From contig NZ_OY762999.1 in NCBI RefSeq assembly GCF_963666665.1, positions 3,568,001-3,632,000 of the forward strand: a DNA stretch of 64,000 nt, given 5' to 3'. The translations under genes were made by a program, and so were the position numbers. Source of the stretch: Maridesulfovibrio sp. GTDB lineage: Bacteria; Desulfobacterota; Desulfovibrionia; Desulfovibrionales; Desulfovibrionaceae. The notes beneath the pieces are model-generated. The model had not been told where the DNA came from. It did no database searches and was given only the letters and a program-made list of their open reading frames with translations. The first letter of the stretch is position 1. The number at the start of each line of letters is the position of its first letter. Positions 33,169-41,278 of the stretch are shown here, in pieces.

Positions 33169-34152
33169 TTATTTTTCCGGAACGTTGCCTTTGGGAACTA
33201 GGTGTCCGGATTCATTTTTGAAAAACATGTTTAAGACAATTGGTCTTGCAATTTGGTTTAGCAGAAATGTTTTAGCGTATTTCCGTTTAAAAGGAGCCTG
33301 GTCTGACTGGTAAATAGAAGGCAGATCAGTGTGCTGTTTGGGGCAATCGTAAACATAGACAGAAATACCGTTGAGGACTGATTGCTTCAGCATTCCCCTT
33401 TCCATGAGCAGGGAGCGGAAATCATCTGTTTTATAATACCCTGTATATTTGACAAAAGGGTTGTCCGCATAAAAAAGATGATTTTCGGTGTTGCCGTCTA
33501 TTTTCATCCTGTTGATTATGGGACGTGATATTTTGCCTGTTATTGAGAACTTATCTTCAATAAAGTGCTGTGCCGTGGATGAATGGTTCAGCCCGATAAT
33601 TATTTCTTTCCCTTTTCCATATTTATATAGGTGTGAAAAAGGAGATTGTAGTGAATACGTATGCGGGTTTAGGTGGTGTTCTGCAGTGATTTCCTTACTT
33701 CTTTTGCCGTATACCGAAACTGAATGAGTGGGATGGGCACTTCGCGTCGTCCCATCCATTCTTCTGAAAATCTCATTGCAGAGGCCGACAGTTGTCGGGG
33801 TACTTTTCGGGTCGAAAACCTTGTCCAGAGCAAGATACATAAGCGGGCTGCGGTCAAATGAGTACGAAAGACTCATTATATGCCCACCTCCGGCATCTAC
33901 ATAGTCGAAGCTTTTTTTGTAGAAATCTATCAGTCCCTCACTCAGGTATGGGATAGCCTGAGATGAAAGCCTGAGCAGAATGTTATCAGACGGCTGAACA
34001 CCCATGGATTCGATACATTCGGCAAATTCCGCAAAAGAGAATGGAGCCGTGGGGTCGAATAGGCCTGAAAACCTTTCTGCTTTATTGTTAAGCCTGACCT
34101 CTTCTTTTTTTAAGCGGTAGGCGCGATATTTTTTGTATACTGACAATAGCAT
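33169..34152 (-). CDS. AAC(3)-family N-acyltransferase-like protein
   Basis: The protein shows the AAC(3)/FrbF-like pattern: an Arg-Ser-x-His-Pro-Thr-His-Ser-Val stretch then Ser-Pro-Phe near the middle and a Gly-Leu-Asn-His-Ser-Ser motif. Family members acylate amino groups of sugars or small molecules, mostly from acyl-CoA. In a glycan locus it is more likely an amino-sugar acyltransferase than an antibiotic resistance enzyme. The ATG at 34152 lies one base after the upstream stop; a longer frame to 34200 would overlap it. Confidence 0.78.
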   Translation of the reverse strand: MLLSVYKKYRAYRLKKEEVRLNNKAERFSGLFDPTAPFSFAEFAECIESMGVQPSDNILLRLSSQAIPYLSEGLIDFYKKSFDYVDAGGGHIMSLSYSFDRSPLMYLALDKVFDPKSTPTTVGLCNEIFRRMDGTTRSAHPTHSVSVYGKRSKEITAEHHLNPHTYSLQSPFSHLYKYGKGKEIIIGLNHSSTAQHFIEDKFSITGKISRPIINRMKIDGNTENHLFYADNPFVKYTGYYKTDDFRSLLMERGMLKQSVLNGISVYVYDCPKQHTDLPSIYQSDQAPFKRKYAKTFLLNQIARPIVLNMFFKNESGHLVPKGNVPEK

Positions 34153-34153
34153 C

Positions 34154-36373
34154 TTATTCAAATTCCAGTTTGCTGGTATAGCTACGCATTCCAACAACAT
34201 CCAGAGTGGATTTTCCTGCGGCTACTTCCTTGAACCAGCCTTCTTCCCGCTCAAGAATATTTTTGCAGAGCGGGAGTATCTCTTCCGCAAGGTTTGCGGG
34301 AATAACGACAATGCCGTCCAAATCACCACGTACAATATCTCCGGGAGAGATAACCACGCCACCAAATGCGATGGGGTAATTAATACGTCCGAACGGCTCT
34401 TTGGTGGGGCCTCCGGGACAAACTCCTTTTGCAAAAATTGCAACTTCGGAGTCTTGAATCTCTTCAGCATCACGCACAAGGCCGTCAATGATTACAGCCG
34501 CCGCTCCAGTTGCTTTTGCCCGGAGAGTCTGCAAACCGCCCCAGCATGATCTTGTCTGCACGCTCTTGCCATTGATGGCCAGAACATCGCCTTCTTTGAG
34601 CAGGTCAAGGGCGATGTGGTTCATCAGGTTGCTTCCTTCTGCTTCCTCTGCAGTTACTGCCGGTCCGCAAAATGAAGATTTTTTGGATATTGGTTTAATT
34701 GAATTTTCAACCGATCCGAGTCTGTTAAGGGCATCGGAGATAATTGTTGTCGGAATTTTTGAAAATTCATCAATGAGCTTTTTTTTAGGCCTTATAATAT
34801 TCTTTCTGACTCGGCAACCTAAGGAATATTTCTTTTCTTTTTGTTTCATTTCAATGAAACGGGTCGGAGTGGAGTCATTAAGTTTCATGTTTACGACTTC
34901 TTTCAAAACATTTTTCTTTATCTTTCCGCTGGAACTCATGGGGAAAGTGTCTATCTGGAAGAAAAATGAAGGAATCTTGGAAGAAGATAAATTCTCTGAG
35001 CAAAGTGCGGATAATTCTGCTTCAACATCTTTAAGCTGGGCTCCCTGTTCTAAGGAGACAACGGCAACTATTTCTTCGCCGTTAATCCTGTGCGGGATAC
35101 CGACAACCGCGCATTTAGTAACTTTTTCATGTTGTTGTATGATGTTTTCGATTGCCAGAGGGCTGATGTTAAGTCCAGACCTGATGATCAGATCTTTCTT
35201 ACGCCCGGTGATAAACAGTTCCCCGTTTTTGACATAGCCAAGATCGCCTGTTCTGAAGAAGGAGTCATAGGATTTTTCTTCTTTGTAGTTAATGTACTCA
35301 ACCATTCTGTACGGGGTGCTGACCAGTATTTCGCCGCCGTTGCGATCCCCGAGGTCTGATTCGATGGAAATTTCAATTCCATTAAGTGTCTTTCCTACAC
35401 CATTTTTTCCTGCTTCACCGGGAAGTTGGGTGGTGATAAAAAGGGTTTCGGAAAGACCATAGTTCTGGACAAGTTCCACGGAGTACTTGCGTTCAAATGA
35501 TTCCTTGACAGTTTCAAGCAGCGGAGCTGTGCCTGCAAGGGTGAGGATGATATTCTCTTTGGCGTAAGCGGCACCTGCCTCAGCCCTGTCAAATTCAAGG
35601 ATGATGGATATGATGGAAGGAACAAGCCAGAGGGTGTTGACCTTGTTCTTAATAACCGGGGTCCAGAAATCCATGGCTGCGGCAGCATCAAATGGAGCTG
35701 TTACTACAACTGAAGACCCGGCTACAAAAGGAAGCAGGAGCAGGTTGTAATATCCGCCAAGGTAAGACATGGCCAAGTTGTTATAGAATCTGTTTTCGCC
35801 ATTAATGCCGACAGATTTGCAAAAAAGATCCGCATTGTTGATCAGGTTTCTGATGCGGTGAACTACCCCCTTAGGGGTCCCTGTTGTTCCGGAAGTGAAA
35901 ATAATGGTCAGGATGTCATCCTCACTAACATCATCAAGCCAACTAAGTTCCTTTTCAGAAAAGTTGTCTGCATTCATCTGCAGGAGCTCTTTGAAAAGTA
36001 TATGCCTTTCAATCGGTGCTGAAAGGGATGCTACTTTATCATTTGTACTTGCATCATAGATAAATTCGGAGATTTTGCCCTCAGCGAGGATGGTGTCAAT
36101 TTCTTTGGCTGTCAGGGTCTGGTTAATGGGAACAGTAGTGATGCCCTTGTATAAACAGGCAAAGAGCAGCACAGCATGTTCTATTGAGTTGGGGAGCATT
36201 ACTGCAACAGGACAGCCCTTTTGCAGTCCGGATTTTTCAAGGGCGGCAGCTAACGATATGGCCCGCTTATGAATATCCCCATAAGTGAATTCTTCACCGG
36301 AAGAAACATCAATCAGGAAAGTCTTATCTGAGTTTTTTTTAATAATATTTTTAATTTTGGAAATGGCGTTCAT
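34154..36373 (-). CDS. Fusion of AMP-forming acyl ligase (ANL) and RraA/HMG-aldolase-like domain
   Basis: Residues 1-495 form a complete ANL adenylating enzyme: Thr-Ser-Gly-Thr-Thr-Gly-Thr-Pro-Lys-Gly at 160-169, Thr-Gly-Asp at 375-377, and the C-terminal Lys484 in Ser-Ser-Gly-Lys. A basic linker follows (about 500-535), then an RraA-fold domain with Asp-Gly-Leu-Val-Arg-Asp at 630-635 and a GDxxxxD-type motif from 678. Those residues match the metal and substrate site of HMG/CHA-type aldolases rather than the RNase E inhibitor. It likely activates a carboxylic acid for the nearby ACP; the aldolase part may make or trim that acid. Confidence 0.85.
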   Translation of the reverse strand: MNAISKIKNIIKKNSDKTFLIDVSSGEEFTYGDIHKRAISLAAALEKSGLQKGCPVAVMLPNSIEHAVLLFACLYKGITTVPINQTLTAKEIDTILAEGKISEFIYDASTNDKVASLSAPIERHILFKELLQMNADNFSEKELSWLDDVSEDDILTIIFTSGTTGTPKGVVHRIRNLINNADLFCKSVGINGENRFYNNLAMSYLGGYYNLLLLPFVAGSSVVVTAPFDAAAAMDFWTPVIKNKVNTLWLVPSIISIILEFDRAEAGAAYAKENIILTLAGTAPLLETVKESFERKYSVELVQNYGLSETLFITTQLPGEAGKNGVGKTLNGIEISIESDLGDRNGGEILVSTPYRMVEYINYKEEKSYDSFFRTGDLGYVKNGELFITGRKKDLIIRSGLNISPLAIENIIQQHEKVTKCAVVGIPHRINGEEIVAVVSLEQGAQLKDVEAELSALCSENLSSSKIPSFFFQIDTFPMSSSGKIKKNVLKEVVNMKLNDSTPTRFIEMKQKEKKYSLGCRVRKNIIRPKKKLIDEFSKIPTTIISDALNRLGSVENSIKPISKKSSFCGPAVTAEEAEGSNLMNHIALDLLKEGDVLAINGKSVQTRSCWGGLQTLRAKATGAAAVIIDGLVRDAEEIQDSEVAIFAKGVCPGGPTKEPFGRINYPIAFGGVVISPGDIVRGDLDGIVVIPANLAEEILPLCKNILEREEGWFKEVAAGKSTLDVVGMRSYTSKLEFE

Positions 36374-36387
36374 GCTCCGACTCTCCT

Positions 36388-37335
36388 TTAAATAGTAATT
36401 TGTCCGTCGAGGATAATATTTTTACCGTCCACTGTAACAGTGGGGTTAGTTACGATCATATCAATGTGGGTTGGTGCGGCATTGGTTCCGCCGATTGTCG
36501 AGTTTGAACCGAATCCAAAATGGACTGTTCCCCGGCATCCTTCATCAACAAGCATTATTCCGCAAATTTCAGCTTCAGGATTTAGTCCAATGCCCAGTTC
36601 TCCAAGTATTCTGGATTTGGCATTGCCTTTTGTCGCAAGGAGATTTTCCAGAATCTCAGCTTGTTCTCCCTTAATGTCAACAATTGCACCGTCGGTTACG
36701 GTCAGGGTGATCGGTGATTTCAGTACTCCAAGTTCATCACATGGGATACTGGCATCAACAACGATGACTCCACGGGATTCGTGTTCAATAGGTGCAATAT
36801 TTGTTTCTGCGTCCGGAGGGGAAGCCAGTTCTCCTTTCGCTAATGCTGTTCCGGGGCAGGCAGTTGCAGCCCTGCCTTTGAGGCTGCAGGTGAAATCTGT
36901 GCCCAACGGGGTTTTGATCGATACATAGGAGCCTTGGTCTAAAGCATCCGCAATTTTTTGGGATTCGTTAGCCAGACTGCCGAAGTCAAAGCAAAGGGAT
37001 TTATGTTCCAGAAGTTCCAGAGAATAGTCTGGAAGGCTTAAGTAGCGGCCACCCTGTTGAGAGAAATTAAATCTTGCCTGGGTGTGGGCAAGGGATTTCT
37101 TTGTCAGTCCGAAGACAACATCGTTTTCCAGCATCAAGGCCGCTGCTTCTGGAGAAGGTTCTTGTCCATGAACCTCCAGTGCGTCAATACAGATGCATTG
37201 AGCTTGCGCGGTTTTTGATGCTTCTGCGGAAATCAGTTGACCTACTTTTTTTGTAGAAGGATCGGTAATTAAAAGTAGCCGTTCACCTTCTTTGATCCCG
37301 GCACAGGTCTGGAGTAAAGTTTGTATTGCATTCAT
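36388..37335 (-). CDS. M29 (aminopeptidase T)-like protein in glycan locus
   Basis: The 315-residue protein has the C-terminal signature of the M29/leucyl aminopeptidase-like family: Glu-Leu-Gly-Ile-Gly-Leu-Asn-Pro, Asp-Glu-Gly, Gly-Thr-Val-His-Phe-Gly-Phe-Gly, and Pro-Thr-His-Ile-Asp-Met. Related proteins include peptidases and a non-haem iron dioxygenase, so the reaction is uncertain. The ATG at 37335 follows AGGAGT; the longer frame to 37395 would overlap the upstream gene. It lies between the aldolase and the ligase fusion with gaps near 14 bases. Confidence 0.7.
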   Translation of the reverse strand: MNAIQTLLQTCAGIKEGERLLLITDPSTKKVGQLISAEASKTAQAQCICIDALEVHGQEPSPEAAALMLENDVVFGLTKKSLAHTQARFNFSQQGGRYLSLPDYSLELLEHKSLCFDFGSLANESQKIADALDQGSYVSIKTPLGTDFTCSLKGRAATACPGTALAKGELASPPDAETNIAPIEHESRGVIVVDASIPCDELGVLKSPITLTVTDGAIVDIKGEQAEILENLLATKGNAKSRILGELGIGLNPEAEICGIMLVDEGCRGTVHFGFGSNSTIGGTNAAPTHIDMIVTNPTVTVDGKNIILDGQITI

Positions 37336-37348
37336 ATTTTCCGTACTC

Positions 37349-39166
37349 CTAAAAAGTTGATTCCAGAAACTGAATCTGGTGAATGACGCCCTCATATGCA
37401 GCGTTAAGGTTTAGAGGCTTGAGCTTTGAACCACTCAAGGAATATTGTTTATGGGGCGTAAGGATGAATCCCTCTTCAGAGATTATTTTTGTCAGCTTTT
37501 CCATTGTCTGGATATTGGGAGAGTATGCCAGATAAATCAGGTCTACCTTTATGTTGAGTTGGGTCCAGTCGTTGATGTCTCGGATAAAAATAGCCCCTTC
37601 CCGTTTCTGCATTTCCGGGTCGACAATAAAAATTTGATCAAAGGAAGAGTATGAGAGAATGTGTTCGCTGAGTTCTTTATCGTCACCAAAGATCAAAAGA
37701 GATTTGTTTTTGGAATAGATGCCGAGATGACTTAAAAGATTGGACGCGAAAGCAGCTTTCAATCGTTTGGAATCTATCGTGTAAGTTCTTTCTATGCCCA
37801 GAGCGTTGATCAGTTGCAGGAGAGTCTGCTCATCCAGATCAAGTTTTTTGGGATCAATGAGAAACTTGAAATTAACATCTTTGAACTTTTCTACTGTTTC
37901 CATGAGAAGTTGGTAGTTGCCGGCAAAAAGGCGACTAAAAACAATCCTGTCACTAGACCACAAACATTCAGCGGAAATGAAATCCTGTTGTTCATTGCCT
38001 GTGTAGATGATCTCGATAACCGGAATTGCTGCCGTGCGTTTAGCGACAGTGACTGACACGCCTTTGATGAACTCATCCAGATTGTCAGGACTGAGCTCAA
38101 TCGAATCCTGGTTGTCGTCCAAGCCCGGATACGAAATAAGTTCAAGCGATTCCTCATTGTTTACGGTGTCGCGCAACTCTTTGGAAACATCTTCAAGGGT
38201 TTTGTCATCAATATGCACGGGGTCAATTCTCCCCATACGCATGATGAGTTCTTTTTCATCAACCCGGTATTTCTGGCTCGCCGCTCTAATTTTAGGCATA
38301 TGGCTGGAATGCATTTTACCGAAGCCCATGGCGACTTCTTTGGTGTCGTACATAGAAAGGTTTCTGATGAGGGGCCAGACGTATGTGTCGGCGATATTGA
38401 GCAGTAAACCGATATCAATGCCGGTCTTAACCCCGAGATCCTCAAGTAGGCAGACCAGAGCTTCAGAAGCGGCGTTACCAGCTCCGCGACCGATACCCAT
38501 GATGGTTGCATCGAGGAATCTGGCTCCGCATTCGTATGCTTTCAAGGTATTGGCTACGGCCATTTTCAGGTTGTCGTGACCGTGATAGCCAAGGTCGCAA
38601 TCACATTTTTTCCTTACAGCGTTCAGGTAGCTTTCAACTTCCTGAGGATTCATCCCACCAACGGAATCAACCAGATAAACCATGTCCGCGCCGTGTTCTA
38701 CCGCGCCTTTGCCAAGGTTGCCGAATTCATCGGCAGAAACAGAGTAGCTCTTCATGAAGTTCATGCCGGCTGTAAGCCCGAGGCTCTTGGCGTATTCAAT
38801 TTCAGGAAATGCTTCTGATGCTTCGGTGGCATTTGCGCCGATACGTACAAAATCAAGACCGTTATCGACTGCTTCCTTCAGGTTATCGCGCGATGATATC
38901 GTTGGAATATAAAACATCCCGATTTTTGCGTCAGTTGATTCTTTGGCGGCTCTGAGAAGTTGCAAATCATTGTGAGGCATTTTGCCTTTACCTGATTCAG
39001 CAGCACCGATGCCCAGCCCATGCCCGATTTCAATCCAGTTGAATCCCGCTTTTGATATTTGCTTAGTTAAAAGCGCGGTATCGGAGGAGGTGAATTTAAA
39101 ATCAATAGCATAGCTTCCGTCACGAAGCGTACATTCCAAAATTTCAACATCTTTAGATTTGCTCAT
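37349..39166 (-). CDS. DRE-TIM aldolase (4-hydroxy-2-oxovalerate aldolase-like) with extra C-terminal domain
   Basis: Residues 1 to about 300 form a DRE-TIM metallolyase barrel with Leu-Arg-Asp-Gly at 14-17 and His-Gly-His near 205, like DmpG/BphI aldolases that join or split pyruvate and an aldehyde. About 300 further residues follow, with a Rossmann-like Leu-Leu-Ile-Phe-Gly-Asp-Asp region and no family I recognise. The gene overlaps the aminotransferase by one base. Inference: it forms a 4-hydroxy-2-oxo acid that the neighbour then transaminates. Confidence 0.8.
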   Translation of the reverse strand: MSKSKDVEILECTLRDGSYAIDFKFTSSDTALLTKQISKAGFNWIEIGHGLGIGAAESGKGKMPHNDLQLLRAAKESTDAKIGMFYIPTISSRDNLKEAVDNGLDFVRIGANATEASEAFPEIEYAKSLGLTAGMNFMKSYSVSADEFGNLGKGAVEHGADMVYLVDSVGGMNPQEVESYLNAVRKKCDCDLGYHGHDNLKMAVANTLKAYECGARFLDATIMGIGRGAGNAASEALVCLLEDLGVKTGIDIGLLLNIADTYVWPLIRNLSMYDTKEVAMGFGKMHSSHMPKIRAASQKYRVDEKELIMRMGRIDPVHIDDKTLEDVSKELRDTVNNEESLELISYPGLDDNQDSIELSPDNLDEFIKGVSVTVAKRTAAIPVIEIIYTGNEQQDFISAECLWSSDRIVFSRLFAGNYQLLMETVEKFKDVNFKFLIDPKKLDLDEQTLLQLINALGIERTYTIDSKRLKAAFASNLLSHLGIYSKNKSLLIFGDDKELSEHILSYSSFDQIFIVDPEMQKREGAIFIRDINDWTQLNIKVDLIYLAYSPNIQTMEKLTKIISEEGFILTPHKQYSLSGSKLKPLNLNAAYEGVIHQIQFLESTF

Positions 39167-40344
39167 TATGACACCTCACTTTTGGCAAGAGTAGACATGA
39201 TTATCGACTTTGCTTGTTCCTGTGTATCAACACTTCCGCTGAATGAAATTCGTACATGGTTTTTGAAACTTTCACCGAAAACTTCTCCGGGAACCATGGA
39301 GACATGGTATTCTTTCAGCATATATTCACAAAATTTGTGTGAATCCATACCCTTAAAATCAAACTCTGGGAAAAAATAAAATGCCCCTTGCGGGCTTGAA
39401 TAGGCAAAATTGTTTGATTTATCGCTGTCTGATATCCAGACTGCCCTGCGTTTGGAGAATTCACCTAACATGTCTGCAACGTAATTTGATTCATCAATAT
39501 TTTCCAGCAGATGTGCTGCGGCGAACTGAACTGTGGAAACACCGCAAACGGTTAGATACTGGTGAACCCGGTTCATGGCATCTGAAACCTGAGCATCGGA
39601 GCATATGTATCCGATTCTCCAGCCGGTCATGCTGTAGGTCTTGGACAAGCTGTTTAAATAAATAAGCTTGTCGCTGTCTTTCATAATTTCAGCCATGGAG
39701 GAGAATTCAGTTTCATCATACACAAAGTGATCGTACACCTCGTCTGCGAGAATGTAGAAACCGTGTTTTTCAGCCAAGGCAGCAAGTGCTTCCAATACTG
39801 ATCGTTTCTGAACAGCACCGGTGGGGTTACTGGGGTTGGTGAGGACTAAAATTTTAGTTTTGGGAGTTATGTGTTTTTCAACAAGCTCAGGGTTCAGTTG
39901 AAAATCATTTGCAGGGGAAAGGTCGATGGTGACTGGGGTGGCTCCCGCAAGAATTGCTGTTGCTTTATAATGCGGCCATGCAGGTTCAGGGATAATCATT
40001 TCATCCCCTTCCTTGAGCAGAGCCAAAGAGCACATGGCCAAGCCTTCGCTGGCTCCAGTGGTGATTATGAATTCGTTTTCAGTGTCGAATTTTTTGCCTG
40101 TTTTTTTGAACAGGTCTTCGGAAAGAACTGTACGCAGGTGACTATTACCCCGATTTGCAATGTAGTGGTAGTGACCGTTTTGCATGGCTTCAGAAAGAAG
40201 TTGTATCGCTCCTTTCGGAACGTTCCAGACCGGGCGCCCAATATCAAGACGGTGAACAGTGTGCCCCTGTGATTGGATTACATTTGCAAGGTCAAAAAAT
40301 TTGCGAATTCCTGAGGCCGGCAGTTCTCTAGCAAATCTGGTCAT
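39166..40344 (-). CDS. PLP-dependent aminotransferase, class I/II
   Basis: The 392-residue protein is a fold-type I aminotransferase with the PLP lysine in Ser-Leu-Ser-Lys-Thr-Tyr (about 237), Asn-Pro-Ser-Asn-Pro-Thr-Gly near 172, and a C-terminal Arg-Ile-Ser-Phe-Ser for the carboxylate. It should move an amino group to a 2-oxo acid. It is the first gene after a promoter/operator at 40366-40395 shared with the regulator gene at 62155. A good AAAGGGG site precedes the ATG. Confidence 0.88.
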   Translation of the reverse strand: MTRFARELPASGIRKFFDLANVIQSQGHTVHRLDIGRPVWNVPKGAIQLLSEAMQNGHYHYIANRGNSHLRTVLSEDLFKKTGKKFDTENEFIITTGASEGLAMCSLALLKEGDEMIIPEPAWPHYKATAILAGATPVTIDLSPANDFQLNPELVEKHITPKTKILVLTNPSNPTGAVQKRSVLEALAALAEKHGFYILADEVYDHFVYDETEFSSMAEIMKDSDKLIYLNSLSKTYSMTGWRIGYICSDAQVSDAMNRVHQYLTVCGVSTVQFAAAHLLENIDESNYVADMLGEFSKRRAVWISDSDKSNNFAYSSPQGAFYFFPEFDFKGMDSHKFCEYMLKEYHVSMVPGEVFGESFKNHVRISFSGSVDTQEQAKSIIMSTLAKSEVS

Positions 40345-40365
40345 ATTTTCCCCTTTGTTTCATTG

Positions 40366-40388
40366 TTTGTTAGGAAAAACTGAACAAA
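40366..40388. promoter_or_regulatory. Operator: TTTGTT-N11-AACAAA inverted repeat (copy 2)
   Basis: Six-bp arms with the same 11-base spacing as at 62162-62188, in the same place between -35 and -10 of a promoter with the same spacing. Conserved flanks CAG and CCTAACAAAC argue for a common binding protein. Confidence 0.68.
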
Positions 40389-40395
40389 GTGTCAA
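40367..40395 (-). promoter_or_regulatory. Promoter of the aminotransferase-led module, with operator (copy 2)
   Basis: On the minus strand TTGACA (40390-40395), a 17-base spacer and TAACAA (40367-40372) are followed by a 22-base leader with a ribosome site. Inside lies TTTGTT-N11-AACAAA (40366-40388). The element matches 26 of 31 bases of the one at 62162-62193 ahead of the winged-helix gene, so both are probably bound by that protein. Confidence 0.72.
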
Positions 40396-40411
40396 CGAAA
40401 ATAGCCTGATT

Positions 40412-41278
40412 TTAGAAGTGTAAATCTCTGTATAGGGCTGTGTTGATTTTGTTTTTTTTGATAATATCCAGGATATTAGAGAGTTTACCATTCTCTGTTA
40501 TGTCGTAGGGATCAAAGTAGTGAGTCAAAAAAAGATTGTGCTCAGCAATGATTTTCATCGTATCTGCAAACTCTTTGACAAACAGTTTGTCGTCGCCGAG
40601 AAAGGGGGTCTTTTTGCGCAACATATTCCACGAATCAAAGATTGCAAAAGGAAAGTGGACGCTGCAGCCAGTTGGAATTTCGATGATTCCGTGTGAGTGC
40701 TCGGAAGGGGCTCCATATCCTTTGTAACCGCAGGCTGCAGTAGAGCTGCTGTATTTATAGCCCAATTCGGCAAGAATCGGGTAAACACTTTCGGTGTGCA
40801 GATTGCCATAGTGGGGAGTTCTAAAACCAATACACTCTATCCCCAGATTTTTTTTGAATACTTCATGCGCCCGTTCAATTTCTTCTTTCTGCTCGTTATA
40901 TGTAAGCTTATTGAAATATCTGTCCGGGGCCCAGTGGGGATTATCTGGATGGGTGTAGGTATGGTTTATAATTTCATGTCCCTCATCCACAGCCCGTAAA
41001 TGTATATCCGGATATTCTTCAACAAACTTTCCGATTACTGCAAAGCCCGCTTTGATATCATGCTTTTTAAGCAAATCCAGTACGTATGGAAAAGCCTCAA
41101 TATCCTTTTCAAAATCAAAATCAAAGGTCAGCGAATAGGTCGCTTTCCCAAAAGGATTCTGTTGTTTTTGCATGTACTGGATGAAATATCTTTCAGGACA
41201 TGTTGCATGAATCACCTTGCGGGCAAAGTAGGCCATGTACCTGTTTTTGACAGGTTGAAGCAGGGGATTCAAGATCAC
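40412..41278 (-). CDS. Polysaccharide deacetylase (NodB-like, CE4)
   Basis: The 288-residue protein has the CE4 motifs in slightly altered form: Thr-Phe-Asp-Phe-Asp at 51-55, His-x3-His (His106/His110 in Asn-His-Thr-Tyr-Thr-His) and Arg-Thr-Pro-His-Tyr-Gly. It should remove an acetyl group from an amino sugar or polysaccharide. No signal peptide is seen. The start is GTG, overlapping the upstream stop by four bases (GTGA), with AGGAG seven bases before it. Confidence 0.85.
   Translation of the reverse strand: MILNPLLQPVKNRYMAYFARKVIHATCPERYFIQYMQKQQNPFGKATYSLTFDFDFEKDIEAFPYVLDLLKKHDIKAGFAVIGKFVEEYPDIHLRAVDEGHEIINHTYTHPDNPHWAPDRYFNKLTYNEQKEEIERAHEVFKKNLGIECIGFRTPHYGNLHTESVYPILAELGYKYSSSTAACGYKGYGAPSEHSHGIIEIPTGCSVHFPFAIFDSWNMLRKKTPFLGDDKLFVKEFADTMKIIAEHNLFLTHYFDPYDITENGKLSNILDIIKKNKINTALYRDLHF

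Noticed and set aside
33169..34152. AAC(3)-like gene as an antibiotic resistance gene
   Set aside because: It lies in a glycan and acyl carrier operon with no resistance or mobile context.
34488..35237. Plus-strand frame of 249 residues
   Set aside because: It lies wholly inside the ligase/RraA fusion gene, has no recognisable domain and is of low complexity.
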